Assembly (NCBI GenBank): GCA_037131735.1
Contig: JBAXQM010000002.1
Span: 62,001-126,000, forward strand
Reading direction: 5' to 3'
DNA length: 64,000 nucleotides
Origin: CAIUPE01 sp037131735
GTDB lineage: Bacteria > Pseudomonadota > Alphaproteobacteria > Rhizobiales > Beijerinckiaceae
The position numbers were made by a program, and so were the translations under genes. Below, piece by piece: positions 35,340-43,201 of the stretch. A model generated the notes under the pieces. That model was not told the DNA's origin, did no database searches, and worked only from the letters and a program-made list of their open reading frames with translations. Within the stretch, counting starts at the first letter, position 1. Each line of letters begins with the position of its first letter.

Positions 35340-35465
35340 ATGAAGATCCGCAACAGCCTAAAGAGCCTCCGCGAGCGTCACCGCGACAACCAGCTGGTTC
35401 GCCGCAAGGGCCGCGTCTACATCATCAACAAAACCCAGAAGCGCTATAAGGCGCGTCAGGGCTGA
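35340..35465 (+). CDS. rpmJ: 50S ribosomal protein L36
   Basis: A 41-residue basic protein that starts MKIRNSLKSLRERHRDN and ends KAR QG, the alphaproteobacterial L36. It carries none of the four zinc-binding cysteines, so it is the zinc-independent (C-) form. It is too short for usual ORF cut-offs. A spaced stem-loop (CGACGCTC / GAGCGTCG, 35476-35495) and a terminator follow it. Confidence 0.95.
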   Translation: MKIRNSLKSLRERHRDNQLVRRKGRVYIINKTQKRYKARQG

Positions 35466-35525
35466 GTGACGCATCCGACGCTCGATTGAGCGTCGCATAG
35501 ATCTCAAGAGTTATAAGATTGCTTC

Positions 35526-35550
35526 AAGCCCCGTTCACGCGGGGCTTTTT
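35526..35550 (+). terminator. Intrinsic terminator after rpmJ
   Basis: The stem AAGCCCCG / CGGGGCTT with a 6-nt loop runs into five T. It ends the rpmJ transcript about 60 bp after the stop codon and marks the right edge of the core-genome block. Confidence 0.88.
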
Positions 35551-35648
35551 GCGTTGGGGCCGATGCAAGATAAATCCAATGGACCCTCTCTTCCGTAACT
35601 CGCCCAGTATTTTTTGAGTGTCCCAGTGTAGCTGTCGGAGTAAAAGTT

Positions 35649-36008
35649 TTGTCGCGTTTTAAATTTGTCGCTTTGGGCTTTGCGTCCCTCATTGCTCTTT
35701 CTCCTGTTACTGCCTTTGCGCTTGATGATGGGCGGTATCATGCGGTGGACGTTCAGCCCGCTTGCGGTAAGCTGGCCGCGGCTGTGCTTTATGTTGAAGC
35801 GGATAAAGTAATTTCAGCAAGTGTCACTTCCGAAACCTATAACGCCGTAAACGCTAAGAAAATAACAAATGCCAAAATGAAAATGGCTTATGATAACAAC
35901 GGGAAAATAATAGAGGCCGAGCTCTCAAAGGCAAAGAATAATGTAATTGATGTTAGAATTATCAGCGCTCCTAATTGCGCAGGTTCGCAAATTAAATTTT
36001 CGAAATAA
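35649..36008 (+). CDS. Small secreted protein, paralogue of the facing gene
   Basis: A 119-residue protein with a clean signal peptide (FVALGFASLIALSPVTAFA) and a mature part starting LDDGRYHAVDVQPACGK. TTG at 35649 is the only start that includes the signal peptide; GGAG lies about 10 bp upstream. The mature domain has two cysteines (near residues 39 and 111), probably a disulfide, and ends KNNVIDVRIISAPNCAGSQIKF. It shares the DGxY start, both cysteines and the KAKxN segment with the oppositely oriented gene 42 bp away. No known family recognised; base composition is AT-rich. Confidence 0.65.
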   Translation: MSRFKFVALGFASLIALSPVTAFALDDGRYHAVDVQPACGKLAAAVLYVEADKVISASVTSETYNAVNAKKITNAKMKMAYDNNGKIIEAELSKAKNNVIDVRIISAPNCAGSQIKFSK

Positions 36009-36050
36009 AATTATTTATTGGTCAGTCCAATCTCTTATATTTAAGAAACA

Positions 36051-36467
36051 TCAATTATTTAATTCAAAAACGAGATCTGTTCCGCCGCACCGGCCGTTCG
36101 ATGAATTTTGCATGATGCTCATGGTGAACGCTGTATTTGATTTTGCTTTCAAAATGGCTTGACGTAGTTCGCCCGTATCTTCCCGGAGATCAAACTGCTT
36201 CTCTTTTTTGTCTAATTTTTCGGGGTCCAAAAAGGTCAACTTGACATGGACATATTTCATGATGAGCGGTCGTCCCATTTCAATAGCAATTGAAACGCCC
36301 CGCGTGACCATCTCAGAGCAGGTACCAATCGAGCTTGTGGCCTTATACCACCCATCCTCTAAAGCCATGGCGGGAGCCGTGAAGGCAATCAAGGCTGCAA
36401 TAATGGAGAGAATCGATAATTGAATACGAAAATCATCCAAGGTTCCGCGGAAAAGAGTTTCACGCAT
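36051..36467 (-). CDS. Small secreted protein, paralogue of the facing gene
   Basis: A 138-residue protein with an N-terminal signal segment (LSILSIIAALIAFTAPAMA) and a mature part LEDGWYKATSSIGTCSEM. The start at 36467 is chosen for the signal peptide; the frame opens at 36554. Two cysteines, a C-terminal half with AILKAKSNTAF and CGGTDLVFEL line up with the gene at 35649-36008, so the two are diverged paralogues in tail-to-tail order. They are probably periplasmic or secreted. Function unknown. Confidence 0.65.
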   Translation of the reverse strand: MRETLFRGTLDDFRIQLSILSIIAALIAFTAPAMALEDGWYKATSSIGTCSEMVTRGVSIAIEMGRPLIMKYVHVKLTFLDPEKLDKKEKQFDLREDTGELRQAILKAKSNTAFTMSIMQNSSNGRCGGTDLVFELNN

Positions 36468-36595
36468 AACTCTATTGGTCCTATCTGCAACACTGGCTTT
36501 ACGGGCTTTTCTGGTTGTCGGATTTGTTGATGGTATCAAAATTCCTGGAGTCAAAACTTAATAATGTCATATCAGTCGCCAACAAGGAGCACTTC

Positions 36596-36979
36596 ATGAC
36601 GATCGTCCCTGCATATTCTATTTTGTTTGCGTGCCTATTTCTTGTCCTCTCCAATAGGACAATCCGGGCTCGACGCTCAGCGCGAGTTGCCATTGGAACA
36701 GGTGGCGATAAGAGTCTAGAACGTCTCTCACGGGTCCATGCGAATTTTGCCGAATATGTTCCCTTTACACTTCTCTTGATTGCCTTTGCCGAGATGCGAG
36801 GCATTCATTACATCGTTATTCATATTCTATGTATTGCTCTTTTGGTTGGTCGCACTGTTCACGCCTGGGGTGTTTCAAAGAGCGCTGAGAATTTTCGCTT
36901 TCGGGTTATCGGTATGATGCTCACCATCTACACGATTGGTGCCGCCGCTTTAGCGAATGCTGTAAGCTATTTTCTATGA
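36596..36979 (+). CDS. MAPEG-family membrane protein
   Basis: A 127-residue protein with four hydrophobic segments. VPAYSILFACLFLVLSNRTIRARR, the RLSRVHANFAEYVPFTLLLIAFAEMRG block (with the conserved N-x-x-E-Y-x-P) and LLVGRTVHAWGVSKSAENFRFRVIGM are the diagnostic motifs of the MAPEG superfamily (YecN-like), membrane proteins related to glutathione-dependent enzymes. The ATG at 36596 has AAGGAG 7 bp upstream. It ends before a bidirectional terminator. The bacterial substrate is unknown. Confidence 0.85.
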   Translation: MTIVPAYSILFACLFLVLSNRTIRARRSARVAIGTGGDKSLERLSRVHANFAEYVPFTLLLIAFAEMRGIHYIVIHILCIALLVGRTVHAWGVSKSAENFRFRVIGMMLTIYTIGAAALANAVSYFL

Positions 36980-36996
36980 TTTCAAGTTGATGATAT

Positions 36997-37021
36997 AAAA
37001 CACCATGAAAGTTGGTGTTTT
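36997..37021. terminator. Bidirectional terminator
   Basis: AAAACACCA / TGGTGTTTT form a perfect 9-bp stem with a 7-nt loop, flanked by A on one side and T on the other. It lies between the ends of the MAPEG gene and the winged-helix gene, so it can serve both. Confidence 0.65.
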
Positions 37022-37060
37022 GATGAGCGGCGCAAATTTGATTAAATCATCATTCGTGTC

Positions 37061-37411
37061 TTATGAAAGTATTTCGTCTTCAGCCGTTACAAATGTGATT
37101 TTTAGGGCTTGATCACGATAGGCCTTCATCAGCATCATCCCCTTTTCTGTCAGGGAATAAAGCTTCTGCCGCCGATCAGCTGCACTCTCGCTTACATTAA
37201 TGACCGCCTCGTCAATCAAGGTATTAATATAAGTCCGCATCGTAATGCGATCGAGCTTGAATTGACTGAGAAGCGTTTTGCGGTCGGTTGGTGTTTTGTT
37301 GAGTAACAAGATCAACAAGACCCGAAGGCGGATATCGGTCTCGGCGCCCATCATGCTTGATTCGACTAATGCAAGCCGTAGCCGCCACTGAGCGAATAAA
37401 GTGAGATCCAT
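37061..37411 (-). CDS. Winged-helix protein, MarR-like
   Basis: A 116-residue protein with a winged-helix DNA-binding fold. RLRVLLILLLNKTPTDRKTLLSQFKLDRITMRTYINTLIDEAVINV is a helix-turn-helix block, followed by a wing with SAADRRQKLYSLTEKGMMLMKAY, the usual MarR 'D-R-R-x-x-x-x-LTxxG' pattern. The N- and C-terminal helices that form the dimer in MarR are short here, so it may be a PadR- or MarR-related mini-regulator. It stands alone, facing the MAPEG gene. Target unknown. Confidence 0.7.
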   Translation of the reverse strand: MDLTLFAQWRLRLALVESSMMGAETDIRLRVLLILLLNKTPTDRKTLLSQFKLDRITMRTYINTLIDEAVINVSESAADRRQKLYSLTEKGMMLMKAYRDQALKITFVTAEDEILS

Positions 37412-37834
37412 GATCTTTTTGGCGACCTTGCTTGCAGACCCTGCGACTTAGAAAGGGCCGGCCACCTATTAAAAGGATATTTTGTAGCTCTTCTTCAATG
37501 AGTGTGATTACGAGATCGTACCTCTCTGTAGTGCTATTTCCCGATCCTTGAGGGCTTGAAGGACGGGCAAGGTTTGAAGTGAATGGCTTCTAAAATAGGT
37601 GCAGAAATCTCTAAGATATGAATAATCTGCATAGTCTCATGAAATCATTGAATCAGACTCAGTGAGTTAAAACACGGTAGGCGTGCTCCTCTATCGCCAA
37701 AAGATAAGGTTTGTAGCGACGCAATTTAAGGGATAAGTATTATCCCTACACGCTATCAAAGTCGCTAAAAATATCACCAATTTGGCAGTTCCTCTTGCTG
37801 CGCAGGGGCTTTGGCCAAGATAAAGGGTTCGCAA
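37412..37834. other. Gene-free AT-rich stretch
   Basis: These 423 bp lie between a leftward regulator gene and a rightward orphan gene. The only clear structure is the nested palindrome at 37714-37767. No tRNA, terminator or convincing reading frame is visible. Confidence 0.4.
37714..37767. promoter_or_regulatory. Nested inverted repeat upstream of an orphan gene
   Basis: The outer arms TAGCGAC and GTCGCTA (7 bp, perfect) enclose an inner perfect hairpin AGGGATAA / TTATCCCT with a 3-nt loop. It lies 67 bp before the gene at 37835. It may be an operator or the leader RNA of that gene. Confidence 0.4.
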
Positions 37835-38212
37835 ATGGGCTCCGATCGGAGCGATGGCGGCGATAATGTTGTGTCGATCTTTGATCGTGGGTCTCAACAC
37901 GAGTCTCGATATCGGGGCATATTAGAGAGCCGCGATCCCGAATTCCAGAATTTGCTCGAGCACTATTTGAGCAAGGTCGGAAGCCAGAACCGCGAGAGCG
38001 CGCAATCGAAGGCTGAAATCGGAATGGAGATTATGAAATATGAGACGAAGGATCAGATGGATCTTCTGATCAAATTCGCCATATTGGAAATCGCCTTGGG
38101 CTATGGATCATCTTCAACGAATAATCATGATGTCCATGAAAATCTTATGTGCATCTATTTCAAAAAATCCATGATCAATTTCATGGAGAATTGTCTGAAC
38201 GCTGCCGAGTGA
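37835..38212 (+). CDS. Hypothetical protein
   Basis: A 125-residue, mostly polar protein without signal peptide or membrane segment. The ATG at 37835 has AAAGGG 7 bp upstream; the frame opens at 37811 with TTG. The N-terminal third (MGSDRSDGGDNVVSIFDRG) looks disordered, and the remainder (FQNLLEHYLSKVGSQ, KDQMDLLIKFAILEIALGYG, CIYFKKSMINFMENCL) is predicted to be helical. No family is recognised. Composition is intermediate between the core and the AT-rich neighbours. Confidence 0.55.
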   Translation: MGSDRSDGGDNVVSIFDRGSQHESRYRGILESRDPEFQNLLEHYLSKVGSQNRESAQSKAEIGMEIMKYETKDQMDLLIKFAILEIALGYGSSSTNNHDVHENLMCIYFKKSMINFMENCLNAAE

Positions 38213-38307
38213 TCGTATTGGCGTCCGAGGCCGGCAAAATGCCGCTATCCCCTTATGGGGCGGGGTTATCTATCTGCCGCAGCCGACCTATGCTAGACCT
38301 CGACCAA

Positions 38308-38656
38308 GGTTCAACAGCTCATTAGTCTTCTCGATTGGTTCGGGATCTGTATTTTTTCCGTAACAGGCGCTTTGGTCGCCTCGCGCAAAGAGATGGATAT
38401 TGTCGGCTTTGCGAGCCACGCTTTGGGGGCGGCCAATTTGCCGGAGGGCTATGTGTCCGCAAGCGATTCTGCTTTGCCGCTGGGGATGGAAATTGCCCTT
38501 GTATCGGACGATGTACAGGCGGCCTTTGTCCGGGCCGTTGAGGCGGGCGCAACAACGCTCAAAGAGTCCATGGAAAAGCCATGGGGCCAAATTGTTGCCT
38601 ATGTCCGCTGCCCTGATGGTTTGCTGGTCGAACTATGTTCGCCTATAGGAGCCTGA
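38308..38656 (+). pseudogene. Chimeric pseudogene: TRIC-channel 5' fragment joined to VOC/glyoxalase 3' half
   Basis: Bases 38308-38413 repeat 40711-40816, the start of the TRIC gene, with four mismatches in 106. The ATG of the original is AAG here. Directly after, the frame continues into FASHALGAANLPEGY...EIALVSDDVQAAFVRAVEAGATTL...PWGQIVAYVRCPDGLLVELCSP, the C-terminal half of a VOC (glyoxalase-type) protein. The junction is in frame at TTTGCG, a likely microhomology. With no N-terminal VOC module and no proper start, it is most likely dead, though TTG 38372 or ATG 38393 could start a short product. Confidence 0.8.
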
Positions 38657-38749
38657 TGCTCACATATAGAGTCGTTTCAATTGGATCCGTGTTAATCGTA
38701 ACGATCCGATGATCGCCTCTCTTCGAATGGGTCGCGGCGTAAAAATTCA

Positions 38750-39619
38750 TCACTCTGGGAACGCGCCTAAAACCGCTACTTCTTTTCTGTTGCCAGCTAA
38801 ACTTATCTCTAATGATGACAAAATTGAGTGATCAATCGTTGAGTCAAATTTCCGAGCAAATAAATTGTTACTGTTGACCAAGCGGGCGAAGTCTCCGATT
38901 GTGAAAATCTTAGGCCGGAACCTTCGGTCGCCCGGATCGATCCAATCAATCATTCGTAAATCTGAGTTGAATAGCTTATGCTGAAATTTTGAATTCATCA
39001 GCACTGTTTGAAAAAAACCCTCATCCGCAATAAAAGTATTCGCATAAAAATTTTTGTAACTTTGCACCGATCTATCATTGCAAACATAGTCACAAAAGGA
39101 CCGCGTAACAATTTTCCACTGATTCCCGATATAGGGCTTCACATTGGTGATGAATTTGCGTTTTATAAAAGTTTCAAAAATCTGGTGCTTAAACTCCCAA
39201 ACATATTTCCTTATCCGGTGCATGGTCTCCGGTCGGATTTGGGCTTGATCGACAGCCTTAATAAATTCACGCCCGTCATTCTTTGAAAGAAATTGAGCAA
39301 TCTCTTCTTGCGAGCGTAGAGGAAAATCTTGCCCGCTGAGATTGATGTAATAAGTCCAGTCTTTGCTTAATTGAAGGAGTTTTTTCATGCCCCGAAGTTC
39401 GGCGTCGACAAGACTGTAACCACCCCACAATAAGCCTTTACTTTCGAGAAAATGGATATTCGGATAGTCAATGGTGCAGGTCTCAATATAGCGCTTTACG
39501 TCTGGTCCGGAATTTCGATCAACATGGATCAAATAGATGTTTTTCTTATTGTAGATTGCTTTTAGCATTCGTTCAAATTGTTCCGGATAGCGATGGAGAA
39601 GAAGAAAATATGCGATCAT
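38750..39619 (-). CDS. GT14-family glycosyltransferase (core-2/I-branching type)
   Basis: A 289-residue glycosyltransferase. MIAYFLLLHRYPEQFERMLKAIY, IYLIHVDRNSG, FLESKGLLWGGYSLVDAELRGMKKLL and YYINLSGQDFPLRSQEEI are the typical blocks of bacterial family GT14, relatives of beta-1,6-N-acetylglucosaminyltransferases. FIADEGFFQTVLMNS carries the probable catalytic Glu. The ATG at 39619 follows AAAGGA; a TTG two codons upstream is unlikely. The gene is much AT-richer than the core and lies alone between the two copies of the 106-bp repeat, which suggests transfer. A capsule or exopolysaccharide role is likely. Confidence 0.82.
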   Translation of the reverse strand: MIAYFLLLHRYPEQFERMLKAIYNKKNIYLIHVDRNSGPDVKRYIETCTIDYPNIHFLESKGLLWGGYSLVDAELRGMKKLLQLSKDWTYYINLSGQDFPLRSQEEIAQFLSKNDGREFIKAVDQAQIRPETMHRIRKYVWEFKHQIFETFIKRKFITNVKPYIGNQWKIVTRSFCDYVCNDRSVQSYKNFYANTFIADEGFFQTVLMNSKFQHKLFNSDLRMIDWIDPGDRRFRPKIFTIGDFARLVNSNNLFARKFDSTIDHSILSSLEISLAGNRKEVAVLGAFPE

Positions 39620-39778
39620 TGGCAATATCCTTTCAAAGAAAAAATGCCCCTAAGGTGTCAGAAATGAATAACGAACCCCCATCGCGCGGAGGCGATGGGC
39701 GAAAAAGCGATTATGTCAGAATTTTACAAATGAGAACGACTTGCACGAAACACGCCGTGCTATTGCCTGAAAAACAAT

Positions 39779-39919
39779 CTATTTCTTTGGCGAAATGATG
39801 ATAGGCGCTTTTGAATGAGTTTGCGCTTGTTTATATGCGGATGTTCCGGCCTTCGATTGGTTTTTATCTGATTTAGGTTTTTTTGCTTCCTTGCCTCTTT
39901 TAACCTGGCCTTTTGCCAT
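39779..39919 (-). CDS. Small Lys-rich 'MAKGQ' protein
   Basis: A 46-residue, strongly basic peptide (MAKGQVKRGKEAKKPKSDK...) that ends ISPKK. An AGAGGGA precedes the ATG at 39919. Short conserved proteins beginning MAKGQ and rich in KKPK are widespread in proteobacteria. They are probably disordered, with no assigned function. It sits upstream of the glycosyltransferase on the same strand, separated by 159 bp. Confidence 0.6.
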   Translation of the reverse strand: MAKGQVKRGKEAKKPKSDKNQSKAGTSAYKQAQTHSKAPIIISPKK

Positions 39920-40159
39920 GAGATCTATCCCTCTGTGTTTGAGTTTTGATATTGGAGAATAAAACTCTAGCACAGTTTATTGATGTCTCCCGATTTGTTT
40001 TGAGAATATGTTTTCAAGCCGTCCTGGCGGAACAGCGAGCATATCAAAGCCCGTAACTGAGCGTGCTGTTCCTCTTAGTGTACAAACTGATCCAATCTGC
40101 CATCTGTTGCGTAGAACTCAAGCCTCGTTGCAAAACAACTGAAATTGAGCGCGTCACCT

Positions 40160-40468
40160 ATGCCTTATGTGTCGATTACGGGATTGCGGGTCAAAGCTCT
40201 TTGGCGCTGGCCGCAATTCTCTTGGCATGCGGTCCGTTCGATGACGCAAGCGAAGCGTGCTGAAGGCTGTATTCATGCGGAAGCTCGTCGAATCGATGGT
40301 GTGCAACACACATTAAGCGTTTGGGTCAACCGCCAGTCTATGCTTCAGTTTATGATGCGGGCCTTTCGATTGATCGCTGTGGGTTCAACCCATGGATATG
40401 AAACGGATCACGTTCCAGACTGGGTCGAAGCGCAAAGACTATGGCGCGATAACGGCAAAGTCTATTGA
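40160..40468 (+). CDS. DUF3291-like small protein
   Basis: A 102-residue protein with the pattern PYVSITGLRVKALWRWPQFSWHAVRSMTQAKRAEG, TLSVWVNRQSMLQFMM and AFRLIAVGSTHGYET. This resembles the ferredoxin-like (dimeric alpha-beta barrel) DUF3291 or monooxygenase-related group. The start at 40160 is set by this homology; there is no strong ribosome site. The function of the group is not established. It lies inside the AT-rich accessory stretch but is itself less biased. Confidence 0.6.
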   Translation: MPYVSITGLRVKALWRWPQFSWHAVRSMTQAKRAEGCIHAEARRIDGVQHTLSVWVNRQSMLQFMMRAFRLIAVGSTHGYETDHVPDWVEAQRLWRDNGKVY

Positions 40469-40708
40469 TATCCCATCAATCAAATGACTGATCGTTGACG
40501 ATCAATACTATGAATAGACGATGTCAGAATGGTCTCCTTGTATCTATTTACAAAAAGCTAATGAATATGCCCGGGGGATGGTCATTAGGTGTGTTACTAA
40601 TCTTACCTTCGTCTTCACAACAATGATGTGAGTAAACTAGACTTAAAATCATGGTCATAATAGAGGGTAATCAGTTCGTCATTTTAAGTGCGCGGAACAG
40701 CATTGATC

Positions 40709-41344
40709 ATGGTTCAAAAGCTCATTAATCTTCTCGATTGGTTCGGGATCTGTATTTTCTCTGTAACAGGCGCTTTGGTCGCCTCGCGCAAAGAGATGGA
40801 TATTGTCGGCTTTGCGTTGCTCGGTAGCGTGACCGGCATTGGTGGTGGCACTATTCGCGATGTTTTGCTTGGGGTGCAGCCGATCTTTTGGGTCGCACAA
40901 CCGGCCTATCTTGTTGCGTGCGTTATTGTGGCTTTGGCGACCTTTTTCTTCGCCCATATTTTGCATCATCGCTATCGCTCCCTGCTGTGGCTTGATGCGG
41001 TCGGGTTGGCGCTTTTTGCCGTTACAGGCGCAGGTAATGCGCTTGCCCATGGCGCGCACCCCATAATCGCCGTGGCCATGGGTGTTGCAAGCGCGACCTT
41101 CGGGGGCATTATTCGCGATATTCTTGGCGGTGAAAGCCCGATTATTCTGCGTCAAGAAATCTACATCACGGCCGCTTTGGTCGGCGCTCTTGTCTATGTT
41201 CTTTTGACGGGCGTCGGCGTAAGCGCGGATGGCGCCGTTTTCGCCGGCTTTATTGCCGCTTTCGGTCTACGGGCCATGGCTCTCTATTGGCGGCTCAGTT
41301 TGCCTCGATATCGCGCTCGTGGAGGTGCCGACGAACCGTATTGA
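40709..41344 (+). CDS. TRIC-type cation channel (UPF0126, YadS-like)
   Basis: A 211-residue membrane protein with seven hydrophobic segments in two UPF0126 repeats. The first repeat has SVTGALVASRKEMDIVGFALLGSVTGIGGGTIRDVLLG, the second AVTGAGNALAHGAHPIIAVAMGVASATFGGIIRDILGG. The glycine-rich GGGTIRD / FGGIIRD turns are the hallmark of prokaryotic TRIC channels, which are monovalent cation channels. Its first 106 coding bases were copied to 38308-38413. The start at 40709 is confirmed by the homology. Confidence 0.88.
   Translation: MVQKLINLLDWFGICIFSVTGALVASRKEMDIVGFALLGSVTGIGGGTIRDVLLGVQPIFWVAQPAYLVACVIVALATFFFAHILHHRYRSLLWLDAVGLALFAVTGAGNALAHGAHPIIAVAMGVASATFGGIIRDILGGESPIILRQEIYITAALVGALVYVLLTGVGVSADGAVFAGFIAAFGLRAMALYWRLSLPRYRARGGADEPY
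40711..40816 (+). repeat. 106-bp duplicated segment (source copy)
   Basis: This stretch is repeated at 38308-38413 in the same orientation with four substitutions and no gaps. The two copies are 2.4 kb apart and flank the glycosyltransferase and small genes. High identity implies a recent event. Confidence 0.92.
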
Positions 41345-41471
41345 AGGCAATTCTCCTTTTCTTCACGGCGGGACGTCGTTTGAGTTGGTGATAATGAGGA
41401 TCCGCGTGATCCGCCGTCCTGCTCGCGCGTAAACAGAACTCACCCTTACAAACCCATAAGCGAGAGATGAC

Positions 41472-42683
41472 ATGACGGCGACGCTTTTGTCATCCCTACC
41501 CTTTACGCCCTCGCGTGCCGCCGCTTTGCAAAGACTTTCGGATTTTGTTCCGCTTGCGGGCGCGCATTATGCGGCAGGGCGGAATACGGATTATGGACCG
41601 GATCACCCCGCTTCTGTCTCTCGTCTTTCACCCTATCTTCGCTATCGCTTGATTACTGAAGAAGAGACCGTGCGCGCGGTGCTTCAACATCATTCTTATG
41701 AGGCAGCCGAGAAATTCATTCAGGAAGTTCTCTGGCGGACCTACTGGAAGGGCTGGCTCGCGATGCGCCCTGAGGTGTGGCATCGCTATCAGCGCGAATG
41801 TGATGTTTTGAAAGAGCAGTATCGGGACGATCCCGCGTTGAAGGCCGCCGAGCAGGGTGAAACGGGCATTGAAGGCTTTGATCAATGGGCCAAGGAGCTT
41901 GTACAAACGGGCTATCTTCATAATCACGCGCGCATGTGGTTTGCCTCAATATGGATCTTTACCTTGAATCTTCCCTGGGCTTTGGGGGCCGCGTTCTTTC
42001 TGCGCCATCTTCTCGATGCCGATGCCGCAAGCAACACCTTGTCATGGCGATGGGTTGCTGGTTTGCAAACGCCTGGTAAAACCTATCTCGCCACGACAGA
42101 AAATATTGCACGCTTTACGAATGGGCGTTTTTTTCCAAAGGGTCTTGCCCTAAGCGCTGATGCGCGGGTTGAACCGCCTCTTGCTGCGCCCAAACCACTC
42201 TCGGCCTTGAAGCCTCTTGAATCCACCGCGCCAACGATCCTCTTGCTTCACGCTGATGATCTTCATCCCGAATTATATCGGTTAAAGAAAGAGAATGTAA
42301 GAGTAGTTTTCTTTGTGAATGATCGTCGTCTTTTCTGGGGAGAAAAAGCACATGACTTCATTGCTGCATCTCATGATGATCTTAAAAAACGCATCGCACA
42401 ACAATATGATCTACCGCTGATTTACCTTTCCACGGATAGTACAAATCAGCTCATGGATTATGCGAAGAGCAACGCGATAAAGCAGATTGTTACGCCCTAT
42501 GCGCCTGAGGGCTTGGTTTCCGTTTGGCTTCGCTCTTTTGAATTGGATTTGAGTACGGCAGGTCTATCACTGTTTCATTATCGGCGGATGTGGGACGAGA
42601 CATTTTGGCCTCACGCCACAAAAGGATTTTTTTCGTTCAAAGAAAAAATCCCGACGATTTTGAGGGAGCTTGGACGATTATGA
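41472..42683 (+). CDS. Photolyase/cryptochrome-related flavoprotein with swapped domain order
   Basis: A 403-residue protein. The N-terminal 240 residues are the photolyase FAD-binding domain: SRLSPYLRYRLITEEETVRAVL, KFIQEVLWRTYWKGWL, TGYLHNHARMWFASIWIF, LLDADAASNTLSWRWVAG and TENIARFT. In ordinary photolyases the antenna alpha/beta domain precedes this. Here residues 250-400 (TILLLHADDL, VRVVFFVNDRR, FIAASHDDLKKRIA, DLPLIYLSTDS, FKEKIPTIL) look like that antenna domain placed at the C-terminus. The role may be photorepair or light sensing; activity is untested. Confidence 0.82.
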   Translation: MTATLLSSLPFTPSRAAALQRLSDFVPLAGAHYAAGRNTDYGPDHPASVSRLSPYLRYRLITEEETVRAVLQHHSYEAAEKFIQEVLWRTYWKGWLAMRPEVWHRYQRECDVLKEQYRDDPALKAAEQGETGIEGFDQWAKELVQTGYLHNHARMWFASIWIFTLNLPWALGAAFFLRHLLDADAASNTLSWRWVAGLQTPGKTYLATTENIARFTNGRFFPKGLALSADARVEPPLAAPKPLSALKPLESTAPTILLLHADDLHPELYRLKKENVRVVFFVNDRRLFWGEKAHDFIAASHDDLKKRIAQQYDLPLIYLSTDSTNQLMDYAKSNAIKQIVTPYAPEGLVSVWLRSFELDLSTAGLSLFHYRRMWDETFWPHATKGFFSFKEKIPTILRELGRL

Positions 42684-43153
42684 CGAATGTTAATTTTGAT
42701 ATGACCCAAGCCGCCATCAAGCGAACGAAAATCCTGACACTGAGCGGTGCCTTACCCTTTCTCGGCTCACTTGTGCTGGTATTTTTTCCTGTAGCGCCTT
42801 TTGACGCCGCGCATATCGCTTCGACATATGCGGCTTTGATCATTGCTTTTTTGGGCGGCACGCAATGGGGCCTCTTCCTCGTCTTTAGTCAAAGATCGCC
42901 CATCAACCTGATGGTTCAGAGTAATCTCGTTACGCTCATTGCCTGGGCGGGGCTGCTCGTCCTTCCGTCCACTGGTGCCATTGCAGTTCATGCGCTCTGT
43001 TTTCTCTATCTTCTCTTTCTGGATTACAGACTCTTTAAATCGGGAATTATACCGCCCTGGTATTTCTCACTTCGTCGACTTGTTACACTCATCGTTATCA
43101 GTTTCTTGCTGGCGATGATTGCAGCTCTCTTCTATTATACCCTCTCGCCTTGA
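42680..43153 (+). CDS. DUF3429 membrane protein
   Basis: A 157-residue protein with four to five hydrophobic segments. AHIASTYAALIIAFLGGTQWGLFL is the hallmark of DUF3429, followed by LVTLIAWAGLLVLPSTG and LYLLFLDYRLFKSGIIPPWYFSLRRLVTLIV. Its ATG overlaps the stop of the photolyase-like gene by four bases (ATGA), so both are made from one transcript. DUF3429 proteins have no assigned biochemical function. Confidence 0.85.
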   Translation: MTNVNFDMTQAAIKRTKILTLSGALPFLGSLVLVFFPVAPFDAAHIASTYAALIIAFLGGTQWGLFLVFSQRSPINLMVQSNLVTLIAWAGLLVLPSTGAIAVHALCFLYLLFLDYRLFKSGIIPPWYFSLRRLVTLIVISFLLAMIAALFYYTLSP

Positions 43154-43201
43154 GTTAATTTGAAATCGGCTTTGTCCCTTGTTTGATTGGATAGTATCGT
43201 T

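Noticed and set aside
35162..41344. Prophage or integrative element at tRNA-Val
   Set aside because: No integrase, no phage genes, and no copy of the tRNA 3' end was seen downstream; rpmJ directly follows the tRNA as in core genomes.
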